Origin: an uncultured Ignatzschineria sp.
GTDB lineage: Bacteria > Pseudomonadota > Gammaproteobacteria > Cardiobacteriales > Wohlfahrtiimonadaceae
Assembly: GCA_945639195.1 (NCBI GenBank)
Contig: CALZEE010000011.1
Location: 1-62,053, forward strand
Reading direction: 5' to 3'
DNA: 62,053 nt
Positions 40,342 through 47,758 of this stretch are shown one piece after another. A program made the position numbers and the translations under genes. The notes under the pieces were generated by a model. It was not told where the DNA came from. It made no database searches and saw only the letters and a program-made list of their open reading frames with translations. Position 1 is the stretch's first letter; each line of letters begins with the position of its first letter.

Positions 40342-40929
40342 ATGAAAAAGGTTTTCTTATCATCGATTTTTTTATCCTTATCCTTAGCGTATGCTTCGGA
40401 TTGTACATCAATTGAAAACGATATAGCTAGGCTTGCCTGTTACGACAAAGCATCTGAAAAATCTGAAGTCAAAAAAGAGGAACAGCAAGAGCTTGAGGAA
40501 TTCAAAAAAGAATATGGTGACTGGATTGTTGACGTTACAGAATCCCCACTAAATGACTCTAAAGAAGTTACTATTATGAGAGTATCTAGTGATTTTGAGA
40601 ATAGAAGAAACCCAGCAGCTTTAATTTTGCGATGCAAAAGAGATACAACTGATGCTTTTGTTTCATGGAGCGAATATTTGGGCTCTGATAACATGAAAGT
40701 GGCTTACAGAATTGATAAAGAAGAGGCTAAAAATGTTTGGTGGAACGCATCAAGCGATGGTCGAGCGTCATTTATCCCAAAAGCGATTTCTTTTATAAAG
40801 TCTCTTGAAGGAAAAGAAACGATATATATTGAAGCCGAAAAATATCGAGGAGGAAGAGTATCAGCCACCTTTGATATTTCCGGAATTGAAGAAGTAATAA
40901 CGCCTCTTAGAGAAGCTTGCAGTTGGTAG
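40342..40929 (+). CDS. exported VasI/TagO-like protein in rex position
   Basis: The 195-residue protein has a signal peptide (MKKVFLSSIFLSLSLAYAS) and then CTSIENDIARLACYDKA, the RLACYD motif of the VasI/TagO family. The distal WIVDVTESPLNDSKEVTI and C-terminal PLREACSW also match. Located between cI and OL and on the cI strand, it would be expressed in the lysogen. Many phages carry such proteins; envelope-level lysogenic conversion or superinfection exclusion is inferred. Confidence 0.75.
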   Translation: MKKVFLSSIFLSLSLAYASDCTSIENDIARLACYDKASEKSEVKKEEQQELEEFKKEYGDWIVDVTESPLNDSKEVTIMRVSSDFENRRNPAALILRCKRDTTDAFVSWSEYLGSDNMKVAYRIDKEEAKNVWWNASSDGRASFIPKAISFIKSLEGKETIYIEAEKYRGGRVSATFDISGIEEVITPLREACSW

Positions 40930-40952
40930 CCGGCATAAATTTCAGGTAAAAA

Positions 40953-41267
40953 ATGATAAAAAAAATACTTTGCGTTTGTCTTATTTTAATTGTCTGTATT
41001 GGCACTTTTGCTTATACAAAACTTTCAATTTTCACCATCCAGCCAATCGGTGCCATCCCAGAAGGCGTAACATTAATTGTATGGAAGAGGGATGGAGATC
41101 CATTTTTTAATAGTGCTGATTCTATCTGTCTAAAAAAACAAGGTTATGTGAGTTTGTTGTGTCGCGGGTTGGCTCTCGGCAACTCAATCGATAAAAAAGA
41201 CATAATATATAAGCTCCCATATAGCGAGTATGCCTATCTCAAATCAACGGAGGGAGGTGTTTTCTGA
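40953..41267 (+). CDS. small membrane-associated hypothetical protein
   Basis: The 104-residue protein has an N-terminal hydrophobic segment (KKILCVCLILIVCIGTFAY), either a signal anchor or uncleaved signal, and a short soluble part with two cysteines (SICLKKQ, LLCRGLA). No family is recognised. It follows the VasI-like gene by 23 bases and ends just before the cI-operon terminator, so it is probably co-expressed with cI. Confidence 0.6.
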   Translation: MIKKILCVCLILIVCIGTFAYTKLSIFTIQPIGAIPEGVTLIVWKRDGDPFFNSADSICLKKQGYVSLLCRGLALGNSIDKKDIIYKLPYSEYAYLKSTEGGVF

Positions 41268-41325
41268 TGAAAACCAAGAACATCGGGAAAAAACTTATCT
41301 AAATTAAATAATCCCCAACTAAACG

Positions 41326-41347
41326 ACCGCCAATTGGCGGTTTTTTT
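41326..41347 (+). terminator. terminator of the cI operon
   Basis: ACCGCC-AATT-GGCGGT is a perfect 6-bp stem followed by T7. It ends the PRM transcript before OL/PL. Confidence 0.87.
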
Positions 41348-41375
41348 ACGCCTGAAGAATTATATCGTCAAATAA

Positions 41376-41445
41376 ATTACCTTTTGGTATTGACTTAATA
41401 TTACCATTTAGTAATATCATGTTATGGAAATCACCAAATGGTAAT
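41376..41445 (+). promoter_or_regulatory. OL operators with PL promoter
   Basis: Three operators of the same form lie at 41376-41391, 41400-41415 and 41430-41445. PL is TTGACT (41390-41395), 16 bases, TAATAT (41412-41417), the same boxes and spacing as PR. The operators lie 1.8 kb from OR, allowing repressor looping. Confidence 0.87.
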
Positions 41446-41460
41446 AAAAAGGAAGCCTAT

Positions 41461-41793
41461 ATGTTCATCTTAAATTACATCAAACAACGAGCCCAACGCA
41501 GAGCAGAAAACAAACGTATCGCAATCGATGCGCGTACTTATAAAGAGCAAGAGATTGCTAATCTTCACTCTGGTTTCTCATTAAGTCAGATTATTGACAT
41601 TATCTCTCACGCTGAGGAAGAGCTTGCGCGTTTGCCCTTCTTTCTTCGTAGCAATCAACGCATTCATATCGCGGGGCTGTATAGAACTCATAAGCTTATT
41701 AGTGCGCGTTCTAAAGCAGCAGCTAGATATGAAGAGGTGTCTACATTAGCTAACGCGCCAACTGTATTCATTCAGAAGAAAAAGGCCGCTTAG
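41461..41793 (+). CDS. first gene of the PL operon; basic protein, possible N-type antiterminator
   Basis: Starting at the ATG at 41461 (AAGGAAG upstream) gives ~110 residues. The N-terminus (KQRAQRRAENKRIA, residues ~8-21) is an arginine-rich motif resembling that of lambda N (RRERRAEKQ). Position and length also fit N. However, no boxB hairpin was seen in the leader and the rest of the protein shows no match, so the assignment is tentative. Confidence 0.5.
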   Translation: MFILNYIKQRAQRRAENKRIAIDARTYKEQEIANLHSGFSLSQIIDIISHAEEELARLPFFLRSNQRIHIAGLYRTHKLISARSKAAARYEEVSTLANAPTVFIQKKKAA

Positions 41794-41795
41794 TT

Positions 41796-42134
41796 ATGGC
41801 TAGCATCAAAATAGAGTCGTTTAAGCACCTTGAAAGCCTTATTGAACAACATGGCATTGAGAACATTGAGTGTTCAGGTACGCCATTCTTTGGCGGTGCT
41901 AGATTCGGATTTATGGGGCTTGGCAACTTGATTAAAACAGATGCCGGTTATAGCTATGAAAACAAGTGCATCTCAATTTACCCGGCAAACATTAAGAAAA
42001 TGACTTACTGGAGCCATTTAGGAATGCTTATTACTGATCTGCACATAAGTATCCTTAAACGAGCAGATCATGACCCAGTAATGCGGTTAGTCGAGAATGG
42101 TCAACTGGATCTATTCGGAGGCATGCAGGCGTGA
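41796..42134 (+). CDS. hypothetical protein with a beta-clamp-binding QLDLF motif
   Basis: The 112-residue protein is unrecognised. It ends NGQLDLFGGMQA; QLDLF (103-107) matches the high-affinity consensus for binding the bacterial sliding clamp DnaN. The motif lies in a short C-terminal tail, where such motifs normally occur. It is in the PL operon upstream of SSB, suggesting a link to replication or repair. Binding is inferred from the motif. Confidence 0.6.
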   Translation: MASIKIESFKHLESLIEQHGIENIECSGTPFFGGARFGFMGLGNLIKTDAGYSYENKCISIYPANIKKMTYWSHLGMLITDLHISILKRADHDPVMRLVENGQLDLFGGMQA

Positions 42135-42322
42135 GTAAACGAGAATTTGCGCTATATCGAGGAGAAGAGCTGCTGCAGTTCGGAACACGAAAAGAGCTAG
42201 CGGAATTTCTCGGTGTTAAAGAAGAAACTATTAAATTTTATGGATCTCCAAGCTATCAAAAAAGACATGACGGTCGAGGCTTGGCGGTAGTAGAGATAAC
42301 AGGATGGGATAAAGATGAGTAA
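42131..42322 (+). CDS. small HTH-type protein
   Basis: The 63-residue protein, with GTG start overlapping the upstream stop (GTGA), has a helix-turn-helix-like segment (TRKELAEFLGVKEETIKFYG). Similar short proteins are common in phages and Firmicute genomes. Function is unknown. Confidence 0.6.
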   Translation: MSKREFALYRGEELLQFGTRKELAEFLGVKEETIKFYGSPSYQKRHDGRGLAVVEITGWDKDE

Positions 42323-42557
42323 TGATGAGGGTTTCAAAGAAGTAGACGTATTCTCAAATGTTGGCGTTCACATCGTCAATACGATGGTTAGACAAAAAGG
42401 CTATATGCTTGGAATTCTAGCGGCCACCATCAAAAAAATCGAGTATGACGGCGAGGGCGAGGTTCGGATAACCCTTATAGACGATGTTCAAAAAAAACAT
42501 CATGAAATAATGACTGATGCCAACAAAATGGCTCTTTTGGCTGGAGGTTCAGAGTAA
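42315..42557 (+). CDS. hypothetical protein
   Basis: The 80-residue soluble protein is unrecognised. The ATG overlaps the preceding stop and its stop overlaps the next start, which supports translation. It has a beta-rich centre (YDGEGEVRITLIDDVQK). Confidence 0.5.
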   Translation: MSNDEGFKEVDVFSNVGVHIVNTMVRQKGYMLGILAATIKKIEYDGEGEVRITLIDDVQKKHHEIMTDANKMALLAGGSE

Positions 42558-42751
42558 TGGCAAATATCGGAATATGCCCAGAGTGTAGTGCTGGCGAATT
42601 TACAGAATTATGTATAGAGAGTAGTAGAGAAATGAGGCAGTCAAAAATATTCTGCTCTGAGTGCGACTTTAAGTTCCACGGTAATTGTGACGAAGTCACG
42701 CTCATAAGAAAGTTTAAGAAGGAGTATCCAGATGTCACGCGGAATCAATAA
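42557..42751 (+). CDS. small zinc-ribbon protein
   Basis: The 64-residue protein has two Cys pairs ([12 protein letters not shown] and FCSECDFKF), a likely zinc ribbon. It overlaps the start of SSB by 20 bases. No family is recognised. Confidence 0.6.
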   Translation: MANIGICPECSAGEFTELCIESSREMRQSKIFCSECDFKFHGNCDEVTLIRKFKKEYPDVTRNQ

Positions 42752-43232
42752 AGTAATCTTGGTCGGTCGCCTTGGTAATGATCCAGATGTCCGTTATACC
42801 GCCGGTGGTACTGCTATCACTAATATCTCTATCGCTACAACAGAGTCTTGGAAAGATCGCAATACTGGACAGCAGCAAGAGCGCACTGAGTGGCACCGCG
42901 TAGTGTTCTTTGGTCGTTTAGCTGAAATTGCCGGTCAATATCTCAAAAAAGGTAGCCAAGTTTATGTCGAAGGATCCCTGCGTACTAATAAGTACACCGA
43001 CAAGAATGGCATTGAGCGTTATAGCACTGATATCAACGCAAACGAATTACAAATGCTCGGCAGTGGTGGCAATCCAAACAACCCAACCAATCAGCATGTT
43101 GATGATCAATCAATGCCGGGGGATTATCCTAATGCGCAACCAAGAGGGTTTAACCAATCTCAGCAACAACAGGCGCCAAAGAATCCAGATACAGCGTATT
43201 GGGATAAAGAAGATGATGATATACCGTTCTGA
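42732..43232 (+). CDS. ssb: single-stranded DNA-binding protein
   Basis: The 166-residue protein has the OB-fold start ([20 protein letters not shown]), W-x-x-VVFF-type core ([19 protein letters not shown]) and [15 protein letters not shown] disordered Gln/Pro linker leads to the acidic tip DDDIPF that recruits replication partners. Phage-encoded SSB protects single-stranded DNA in replication and recombination. Confidence 0.96.
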   Translation: MSRGINKVILVGRLGNDPDVRYTAGGTAITNISIATTESWKDRNTGQQQERTEWHRVVFFGRLAEIAGQYLKKGSQVYVEGSLRTNKYTDKNGIERYSTDINANELQMLGSGGNPNNPTNQHVDDQSMPGDYPNAQPRGFNQSQQQQAPKNPDTAYWDKEDDDIPF

Positions 43233-43253
43233 AAAGATCGTGATTGCATCGTA

Positions 43254-43439
43254 ATGAACTCACGCAGTGGTAAGTTTCACTACTGCGATACTGCCGGAGA
43301 GCTCTATTGCAAGAGCCAACCTGCCCCAAATGACCCGCAATCGGTTTATGAGCGATCGGGATCAGACTCAGATATGAATAGTAAGCTCGGCTGCAAAGTT
43401 TGTCTGCGAGAGCTCAGAAAGAGGATTTTGAAATGCTAA
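43254..43439 (+). CDS. small Cys-containing hypothetical protein
   Basis: The 61-residue protein has FHYCDTAGELYC and LGCKVCLRELRK (C-x2-C) and ends with LKC, suggesting metal or disulfide chemistry. It overlaps the next start by 7 bases. Family is unknown. Confidence 0.5.
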   Translation: MNSRSGKFHYCDTAGELYCKSQPAPNDPQSVYERSGSDSDMNSKLGCKVCLRELRKRILKC

Positions 43440-44074
43440 CAATAGAAGAAGTTAAAAAAGAGCTAGATTCTGGTAAAGAAGTTGAGCTTGAGTGTATTGA
43501 CCAAGAAGCATACTGGAAAAATACTTTTAGACCTGACCATTACAATTCGTTCCTCTTGTCAGGGAGAATAGTAGTGAGAGGCATCGATAAGTTTGGGGTG
43601 GATATCATTGGTAGCAAGATAGCAATAAATAGCAAAGATCTTAAGTACTTCAGTATCAAGCGCAACGCACCGACATTTAACGACCTTGTTGATGTCGCTA
43701 CGCAAGCATTGAAAGATGGATTGCTGAGCAAGCTGGATATAATCGAAGGAAATAGCATAGGCGGAACTGTAAAAGAAGGATTATCGAATGTTTTACACTT
43801 TCATACCGGAATTGCTACAGATATTCAGAGTCGCATTGATTTCATTAAGTCTCTATATGCAGAAACATTCACGATAGAGCATGCGAGTGACATAGTAAAA
43901 ATAAAGCTAGGCGATCTAATTACATTAGAGAATGGCAATGAGGCTTGGGCTGAATCAAACTGCTTAAATCACAACGTAAATTACATACAGGCTACCTACG
44001 GTGGAAATAATTTCAACTTAAGTTATTTATCACTCAAAGGCGCAACAGTAACCAAAAAGCGAGGTGCTGCATGA
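43433..44074 (+). CDS. hypothetical protein, PL operon
   Basis: The ATG at 43433 (AGAGGA upstream) gives ~213 residues; an upstream in-frame start at 43400 lies inside the previous gene. The soluble protein starts LTIEEVKKELDSGKEVELEC and contains mixed strand and helix. No family was recognised. Confidence 0.55.
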   Translation: MLTIEEVKKELDSGKEVELECIDQEAYWKNTFRPDHYNSFLLSGRIVVRGIDKFGVDIIGSKIAINSKDLKYFSIKRNAPTFNDLVDVATQALKDGLLSKLDIIEGNSIGGTVKEGLSNVLHFHTGIATDIQSRIDFIKSLYAETFTIEHASDIVKIKLGDLITLENGNEAWAESNCLNHNVNYIQATYGGNNFNLSYLSLKGATVTKKRGAA

Positions 44075-44244
44075 TTCCAATCTATAAAAACAATAAGCAT
44101 GCAGATGTTGGCCATAATGTTAAACGCGCAAATTCTGACTCAGTTAAAGAGATCATTCGCATTGATACAAGAACGCGCCAAGTATGGTTTAAGGGTGGCG
44201 GCTTTGAATGGTTTGAAGATATGAAAAATTATAATGAGGTGTAA
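44071..44244 (+). CDS. 57-aa hypothetical protein
   Basis: The ATG overlaps the upstream stop (ATGA) and 57 residues follow (MIPIYKNNKHADVGHNVKRA to MKNYNEV). It has a distinctive VWFKGGGFEWFED segment. It is preceded by GAGGTGC. Function is unknown. Confidence 0.5.
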   Translation: MIPIYKNNKHADVGHNVKRANSDSVKEIIRIDTRTRQVWFKGGGFEWFEDMKNYNEV

Positions 44245-44245
44245 T

Positions 44246-44500
44246 ATGTCTAAAGAAGAAATCATGCGCCCGATCTGGATCAATAGAACTCAATTAAGAG
44301 AGTTGCTCTCGACAACAGATACTCCCATTTCTTTCCCGGCAATTAAAAAGTGGGAAACAGAGGGGCTTATTCCCAAATCTAAAAAAATGGGAAATACTGC
44401 CGTCTATTCTATCGAAGAGCTTTCTGATAAGATCGGAGAAACAAAAGAAGATATCTGGATTTTTTTAAGCGATCTATTGAAAAAAAGCGATGTCGCTTAA
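44246..44500 (+). CDS. putative excisionase / AlpA-like HTH protein
   Basis: The ATG at 44246 (GAGGTG upstream) gives ~84 residues. SFPAIKKWETEGLIPKSKKM followed by AVYSIEELSDKIG resembles an excisionase or MerR-type winged helix. It lies at the attR end, last in the PL operon, where xis is often found opposite int. Function is inferred from position and fold. Confidence 0.5.
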   Translation: MSKEEIMRPIWINRTQLRELLSTTDTPISFPAIKKWETEGLIPKSKKMGNTAVYSIEELSDKIGETKEDIWIFLSDLLKKSDVA

Positions 44501-44545
44501 TTTCGATAACTCATTGAATCTACTATACGCGCACCAGTTTTACAA

Positions 44546-44570
44546 TAGTAGTAAAAATAGTAGTAACTTA
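44546..44570 (+). repeat. arm-type repeats, right end
   Basis: TAGTAGTA units start at 44546 and 44558, the second extended as TAGTAGTAACTTA. Over 25 bases the block matches 4120-4144 except at about four positions. Confidence 0.6.
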
Positions 44571-44617
44571 AAAAATAAATACTACGAGATCAGATATTCA
44601 GGGCTAATAGGAGCATT

Positions 44618-44640
44618 GTTCAAATCCCGCTACCTCCACC
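44618..44640 (+). other. attR core
   Basis: GTTCAAATCCCGC, TAC, CTCCACC repeats the attL core with two mismatches. The base after CTCCACC is G, so this copy lacks the final A of the tmRNA CCA end. Confidence 0.82.
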
Positions 44641-44649
44641 GACTAGCAT

Positions 44650-44679
44650 AAAAAAGCCACTTTCGAGAGTGGCTTTTTT
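44650..44679. terminator. displaced host ssrA terminator
   Basis: AAAAAAGCCACT (44650-44661), 6-base loop, AGTGGCTTTTTT (44668-44679): a perfect 12-bp stem with A- and T-runs on both sides. Before phage insertion it would have followed ssrA directly; it may now end the converging lipoprotein gene. Confidence 0.85.
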
Positions 44680-44697
44680 ATGCTTCATTTTAAATCC

Positions 44698-45444
44698 CTA
44701 AAACAATCGATTCATCAGGCTATACTTTTCAAGCGCGATATATTGGTCTCGGTCGTAGAATTTTAAGAAGTCATAGGGTTTGTATTCACAGGTTTTGGTA
44801 TCGACCTCTTGCCCGCGGATCCACTGCATGGAGACCTTATCTGCGGGGATGAACCAATCTGCGTAGTTGAGGCTTTGTGGGCGGGTGGTTTTTTCGCCGT
44901 TGATTCGACAAGTTGGATTACCCTTTTGAAGCGTATGTTTTACGGATGGGTAATTTCTTTCTACCTCTTTCAACGCCGCATCTGGGTGGTTATTGCTGTA
45001 CATCACCACAAGTTTCCCTTTGAAGAAGTAGGCATAAGCACGCGTGAAGGCGTAGGCGCTATTGCTCGATTGATAATTTAACAATGCGTAAGTCGAAGCA
45101 TCTCGCCCATGTTTATACTCAAATGGAGAGCGGGATTTACCATCGGTGCTTTGGGTAAGTTTAATCACGCGAGTTTTGCCTTTTTCATCTAAAAGGCACA
45201 TCGTGTTATCACACGTTTCAATCTGCAACCCTTTGCCGGCAACAATTTTTTGGAACTCGGTTTCTGTCAGCTTATTAATCTGAAATTCGCCCATTCCATG
45301 CGGAATCGCTTTACTCGTGGAGGATGAAGGTTTAGCCGCCGCATTACTGACCGTGTTAATGCTATCCATTGCTTCTAATACTGTTGAACATCCTGTTGCG
45401 ATAAATGCCGTTGCGCCCATTACGAGCAGTAATTTTTTATTCAT
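44698..45444 (-). CDS. lipoprotein of unknown function
   Basis: The 248-residue protein has a lipoprotein signal (MNKKLLLVMGATAFIATGCS, lipidated Cys19). Its body includes paired cysteines (IETCDNTMCLLD) and a region with Tyr/Arg-rich YAFTRAYAYFF. No family was recognised; it is predicted to be periplasm-facing. Confidence 0.65.
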   Translation of the reverse strand: MNKKLLLVMGATAFIATGCSTVLEAMDSINTVSNAAAKPSSSTSKAIPHGMGEFQINKLTETEFQKIVAGKGLQIETCDNTMCLLDEKGKTRVIKLTQSTDGKSRSPFEYKHGRDASTYALLNYQSSNSAYAFTRAYAYFFKGKLVVMYSNNHPDAALKEVERNYPSVKHTLQKGNPTCRINGEKTTRPQSLNYADWFIPADKVSMQWIRGQEVDTKTCEYKPYDFLKFYDRDQYIALEKYSLMNRLF

Positions 45445-45550
45445 GCGATTGATCTACCTATTATTTCAATATCATTAATATTAATCTCATCATTATTTGA
45501 AAATAGTGTCAAACGAACTTTTATGAACCCTCGATTCTTGGCACACTTAC

Positions 45551-45604
45551 AAAAAAACACCTTAGATGCAATAAATAATATCTTATTGAATCTAAGGTGT
45601 TTTA
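45551..45604. terminator. long hairpin terminator in 45445-45704 gap
   Basis: ACACCTTAGAT-G-CAATAA (45557-45574) pairs with TTATTG-A-ATCTAAGGTGT (45583-45600), one internal mismatch, with A7 on the left and TTTT on the right. On the - strand it ends the 45705-46403 gene about 100 bases downstream. No gene is evident in this gap. Confidence 0.78.
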
Positions 45605-45704
45605 TAGAATAAAGTGCGGTAAAACTATATAAGCGCATCCGATAAAACATCATTGATAAATTCACGATTCGCTAACGAACCAGGCGCTCATTAAGATTGA
45701 ATCC

Positions 45705-46403
45705 CTACTTCGTTCGGCACAATTCCCAGTTATATTGAATCGCTTTCTCAAGCTTTTCATACATTCCACTCTCGAGTGGTGGGAGCGAGATATATTCATC
45801 TAAGGCAACCGTCTGGCTCAATACTTCTCGGCAGAGTTGTGGTTGCTGTTGATGATATAGCGCTAAGGCAAGATCATTACGGATGCTGTCTTTCTGATGG
45901 AAATCCAGATAGAAATCACATTGTGCGAGCGCCTTATTTAGGATACTTTCCGCCTCTTTATACGATTTTTGATCGTACAATTTTTTGAATGCATTGCGCT
46001 GCGCCGTAATTGACTTTGTCGTACATGTTGGAGGCACAATACGATAAGAGCCCGATAAACTTGCACGCATTCCACAATGCTGCGCACATGCTTCGTATGA
46101 TGAAACATCGACATTCACAATATGCCCTTTCGTCGTGAGGTTTAGCTCACACTGCTGAGCGCTCGAATCACTCTCATCGACAAATCCCTTCAGCCCCTTG
46201 ATCGAGCCTTCCACATCTAAACACATATGACCATTAGCCCCCAACACATTCATGGTGAATCGTTGTAAGCCATTAATCGTCTTAATCTCAAGATCACTCT
46301 GATTGCCACTGCCCATATATACGCCATCCGCAATCTGCGCAGATGCCGGCATGAGCACCGTTAATGCTAAGAGGCTTGTCATGATTGTAAAAAACTTTTT
46401 CAT
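45705..46403 (-). CDS. secreted protein of unknown function
   Basis: The ATG at 46403 (GGAG 8 bases upstream) gives ~232 residues with a cleavable signal ending ASA-Q (MKKFFTIMTSLLALTVLMPASAQ). Six or more cysteines in the mature part (for example CLDVE, CELN, CAQHCG, CTTK) suggest disulfides. The C-terminal half resembles helical TPR-like repeats (EAESILNKALAQCDFYLDF). Function is unknown. Confidence 0.65.
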   Translation of the reverse strand: MKKFFTIMTSLLALTVLMPASAQIADGVYMGSGNQSDLEIKTINGLQRFTMNVLGANGHMCLDVEGSIKGLKGFVDESDSSAQQCELNLTTKGHIVNVDVSSYEACAQHCGMRASLSGSYRIVPPTCTTKSITAQRNAFKKLYDQKSYKEAESILNKALAQCDFYLDFHQKDSIRNDLALALYHQQQPQLCREVLSQTVALDEYISLPPLESGMYEKLEKAIQYNWELCRTK

Positions 46404-46520
46404 CAAATACTCCAATAAAATCTACTAAAACCGAAGAAGATCAAAAGCAAATAACTTTCAATGCATCATACACAATCTCATATACCATCCGTCTAAAAAA
46501 TGCCGGCATTTTCTACGTGC

Positions 46521-47576
46521 CTACTCTTCCTCTGGCTCATAAGTATCAAAATCAATAATCGCCTTAAAACCATTGGGGGTTTCTTCGATGATAATACTGT
46601 TGAGATAGGCATCTTTATTACTGATGACAAGATCAATCCCGTTGGCGACACGCATCTTTTTCATGATGTTTTGTGATTGCTCTCGAAACTGATCGCTCGG
46701 CATTGTGATATTTCTATCAAGCTCAAAACCTGACTTATTCTGCACCGCATGAAAGACGCGGTTGATCTCTTGATCTTCAATATAGGCTTTTGAGAGGTTC
46801 TCAAGATCGCCGATACGAATCTCTTCGTGTTCATCAAGATGTGTTTCGAGGTTTTTATTAAAAGCTAAACGCTGATCGGGCGCTTCGATTCTTTTGGTTA
46901 ATCCGCGCAAGACATCATTACTGGCTCTGAACTCTGCTTCCGGTGTTTGCTTCGGTTGCAGGTTTAAAAAATCTTCATGCCAATATTTCGTACGTTTCTT
47001 TAAGCTATCGATTGCCAGTACCGAAGCATCATCTTCAAAAATTAACGCGCCTTTTTGAATATCTTTAAGCGAGATCCCCTCTTTTTCAACAAATTCTAAA
47101 GTCCCGTTATTATCATAAATATCAAGATATTCATCTTTCGATTCAACTTTAAAAATTCCTAGCGCCTGTGTTTCTTCACCTGCTTTCATAATGCCGGAGA
47201 ATAAGATAATGATGAAATCACCGCCGGTGATATTCGGATGATTCGTGACACTATAAAGATGCTTGGCGATCTTTATAGAGGTTTCTTGAAAGGGCGCTGA
47301 CGCCGAAAAAATATCCATCGAAAATTTCGCAATCGCATTCGGCATTGTCGATATTGCCGGCGTTGATTCTTCGCTTTCCTCAATGGCATCATGATTAAAC
47401 TCAAAAACCTCTTTAAGCTCAGAAAGGGGTGAGAGATAGTGCTCTAATAGTAATGATTCTAATGACTCACTCGGCACAATACTGGTTTCTGAAAAGATGC
47501 ATTGCTCCTCTCGTCCGCCATGTCCGACATGATGAATAATCATTTTTGCGATTTTTGCTTCAATAATATTTAACAC
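46521..47576 (-). CDS. nucleoid-associated protein, NdpA/YejK family
   Basis: The 351-residue protein is of the NA37/NdpA type: FIIILFSGIMKAG and ALGIFKVESKDEYLD near 115-150, EEGISLKDIQKGALIF-like and NDVLRGLTKRIEAP near 215. NdpA-type proteins bind the nucleoid; the exact role is poorly defined. No signal peptide is present. It is monocistronic. Confidence 0.75.
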   Translation of the reverse strand: MLNIIEAKIAKMIIHHVGHGGREEQCIFSETSIVPSESLESLLLEHYLSPLSELKEVFEFNHDAIEESEESTPAISTMPNAIAKFSMDIFSASAPFQETSIKIAKHLYSVTNHPNITGGDFIIILFSGIMKAGEETQALGIFKVESKDEYLDIYDNNGTLEFVEKEGISLKDIQKGALIFEDDASVLAIDSLKKRTKYWHEDFLNLQPKQTPEAEFRASNDVLRGLTKRIEAPDQRLAFNKNLETHLDEHEEIRIGDLENLSKAYIEDQEINRVFHAVQNKSGFELDRNITMPSDQFREQSQNIMKKMRVANGIDLVISNKDAYLNSIIIEETPNGFKAIIDFDTYEPEEE

Positions 47577-47703
47577 ACTGCGCCTCGATCTCTGTAATCA
47601 ACTTAAGAATCCTGCAATCTTACCATGCTTCCTGCGCAAAGTGCGTCTCAACCTTAGCCTGATCTATCAGCCATGATTTTCTTACAATATCCCTATTCAA
47701 TAC

Positions 47704-47727
47704 AAAAAACCACCTCTTACGAAGTGG
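47704..47727 (-). terminator. terminator of the heme receptor gene
   Basis: CCACTTC and GAGGTGG form a stem on the - strand (47710-47727), followed by T6. Confidence 0.75.
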
Positions 47728-47758
47728 CTTTGGCAATGCTTTATCTTATTCTAGAATC

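Larger units (their letters stand above)
3985..44640. mobile_element. lambdoid HK97-type siphovirus prophage in ssrA
   Basis: The ~40.6 kb element is bounded by near-identical core sites and carries an ssrA-adjacent tyrosine integrase. It has a lambda-like immunity region, replication genes, lysis genes, an HK97-type head module and a lambda-type long non-contractile tail module. Every canonical module is present. One tail-completion gene appears internally deleted and a cargo gene is frameshifted, so viability is uncertain. Cargo includes an NO-detoxification cassette and several exported proteins. Confidence 0.95.

Noticed and set aside
45441..45665. 74-residue ORF overlapping the upstream region of the lipoprotein gene
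   Set aside because: Composition is odd, no ribosome site is visible and it spans a strong terminator hairpin at 45551-45604.
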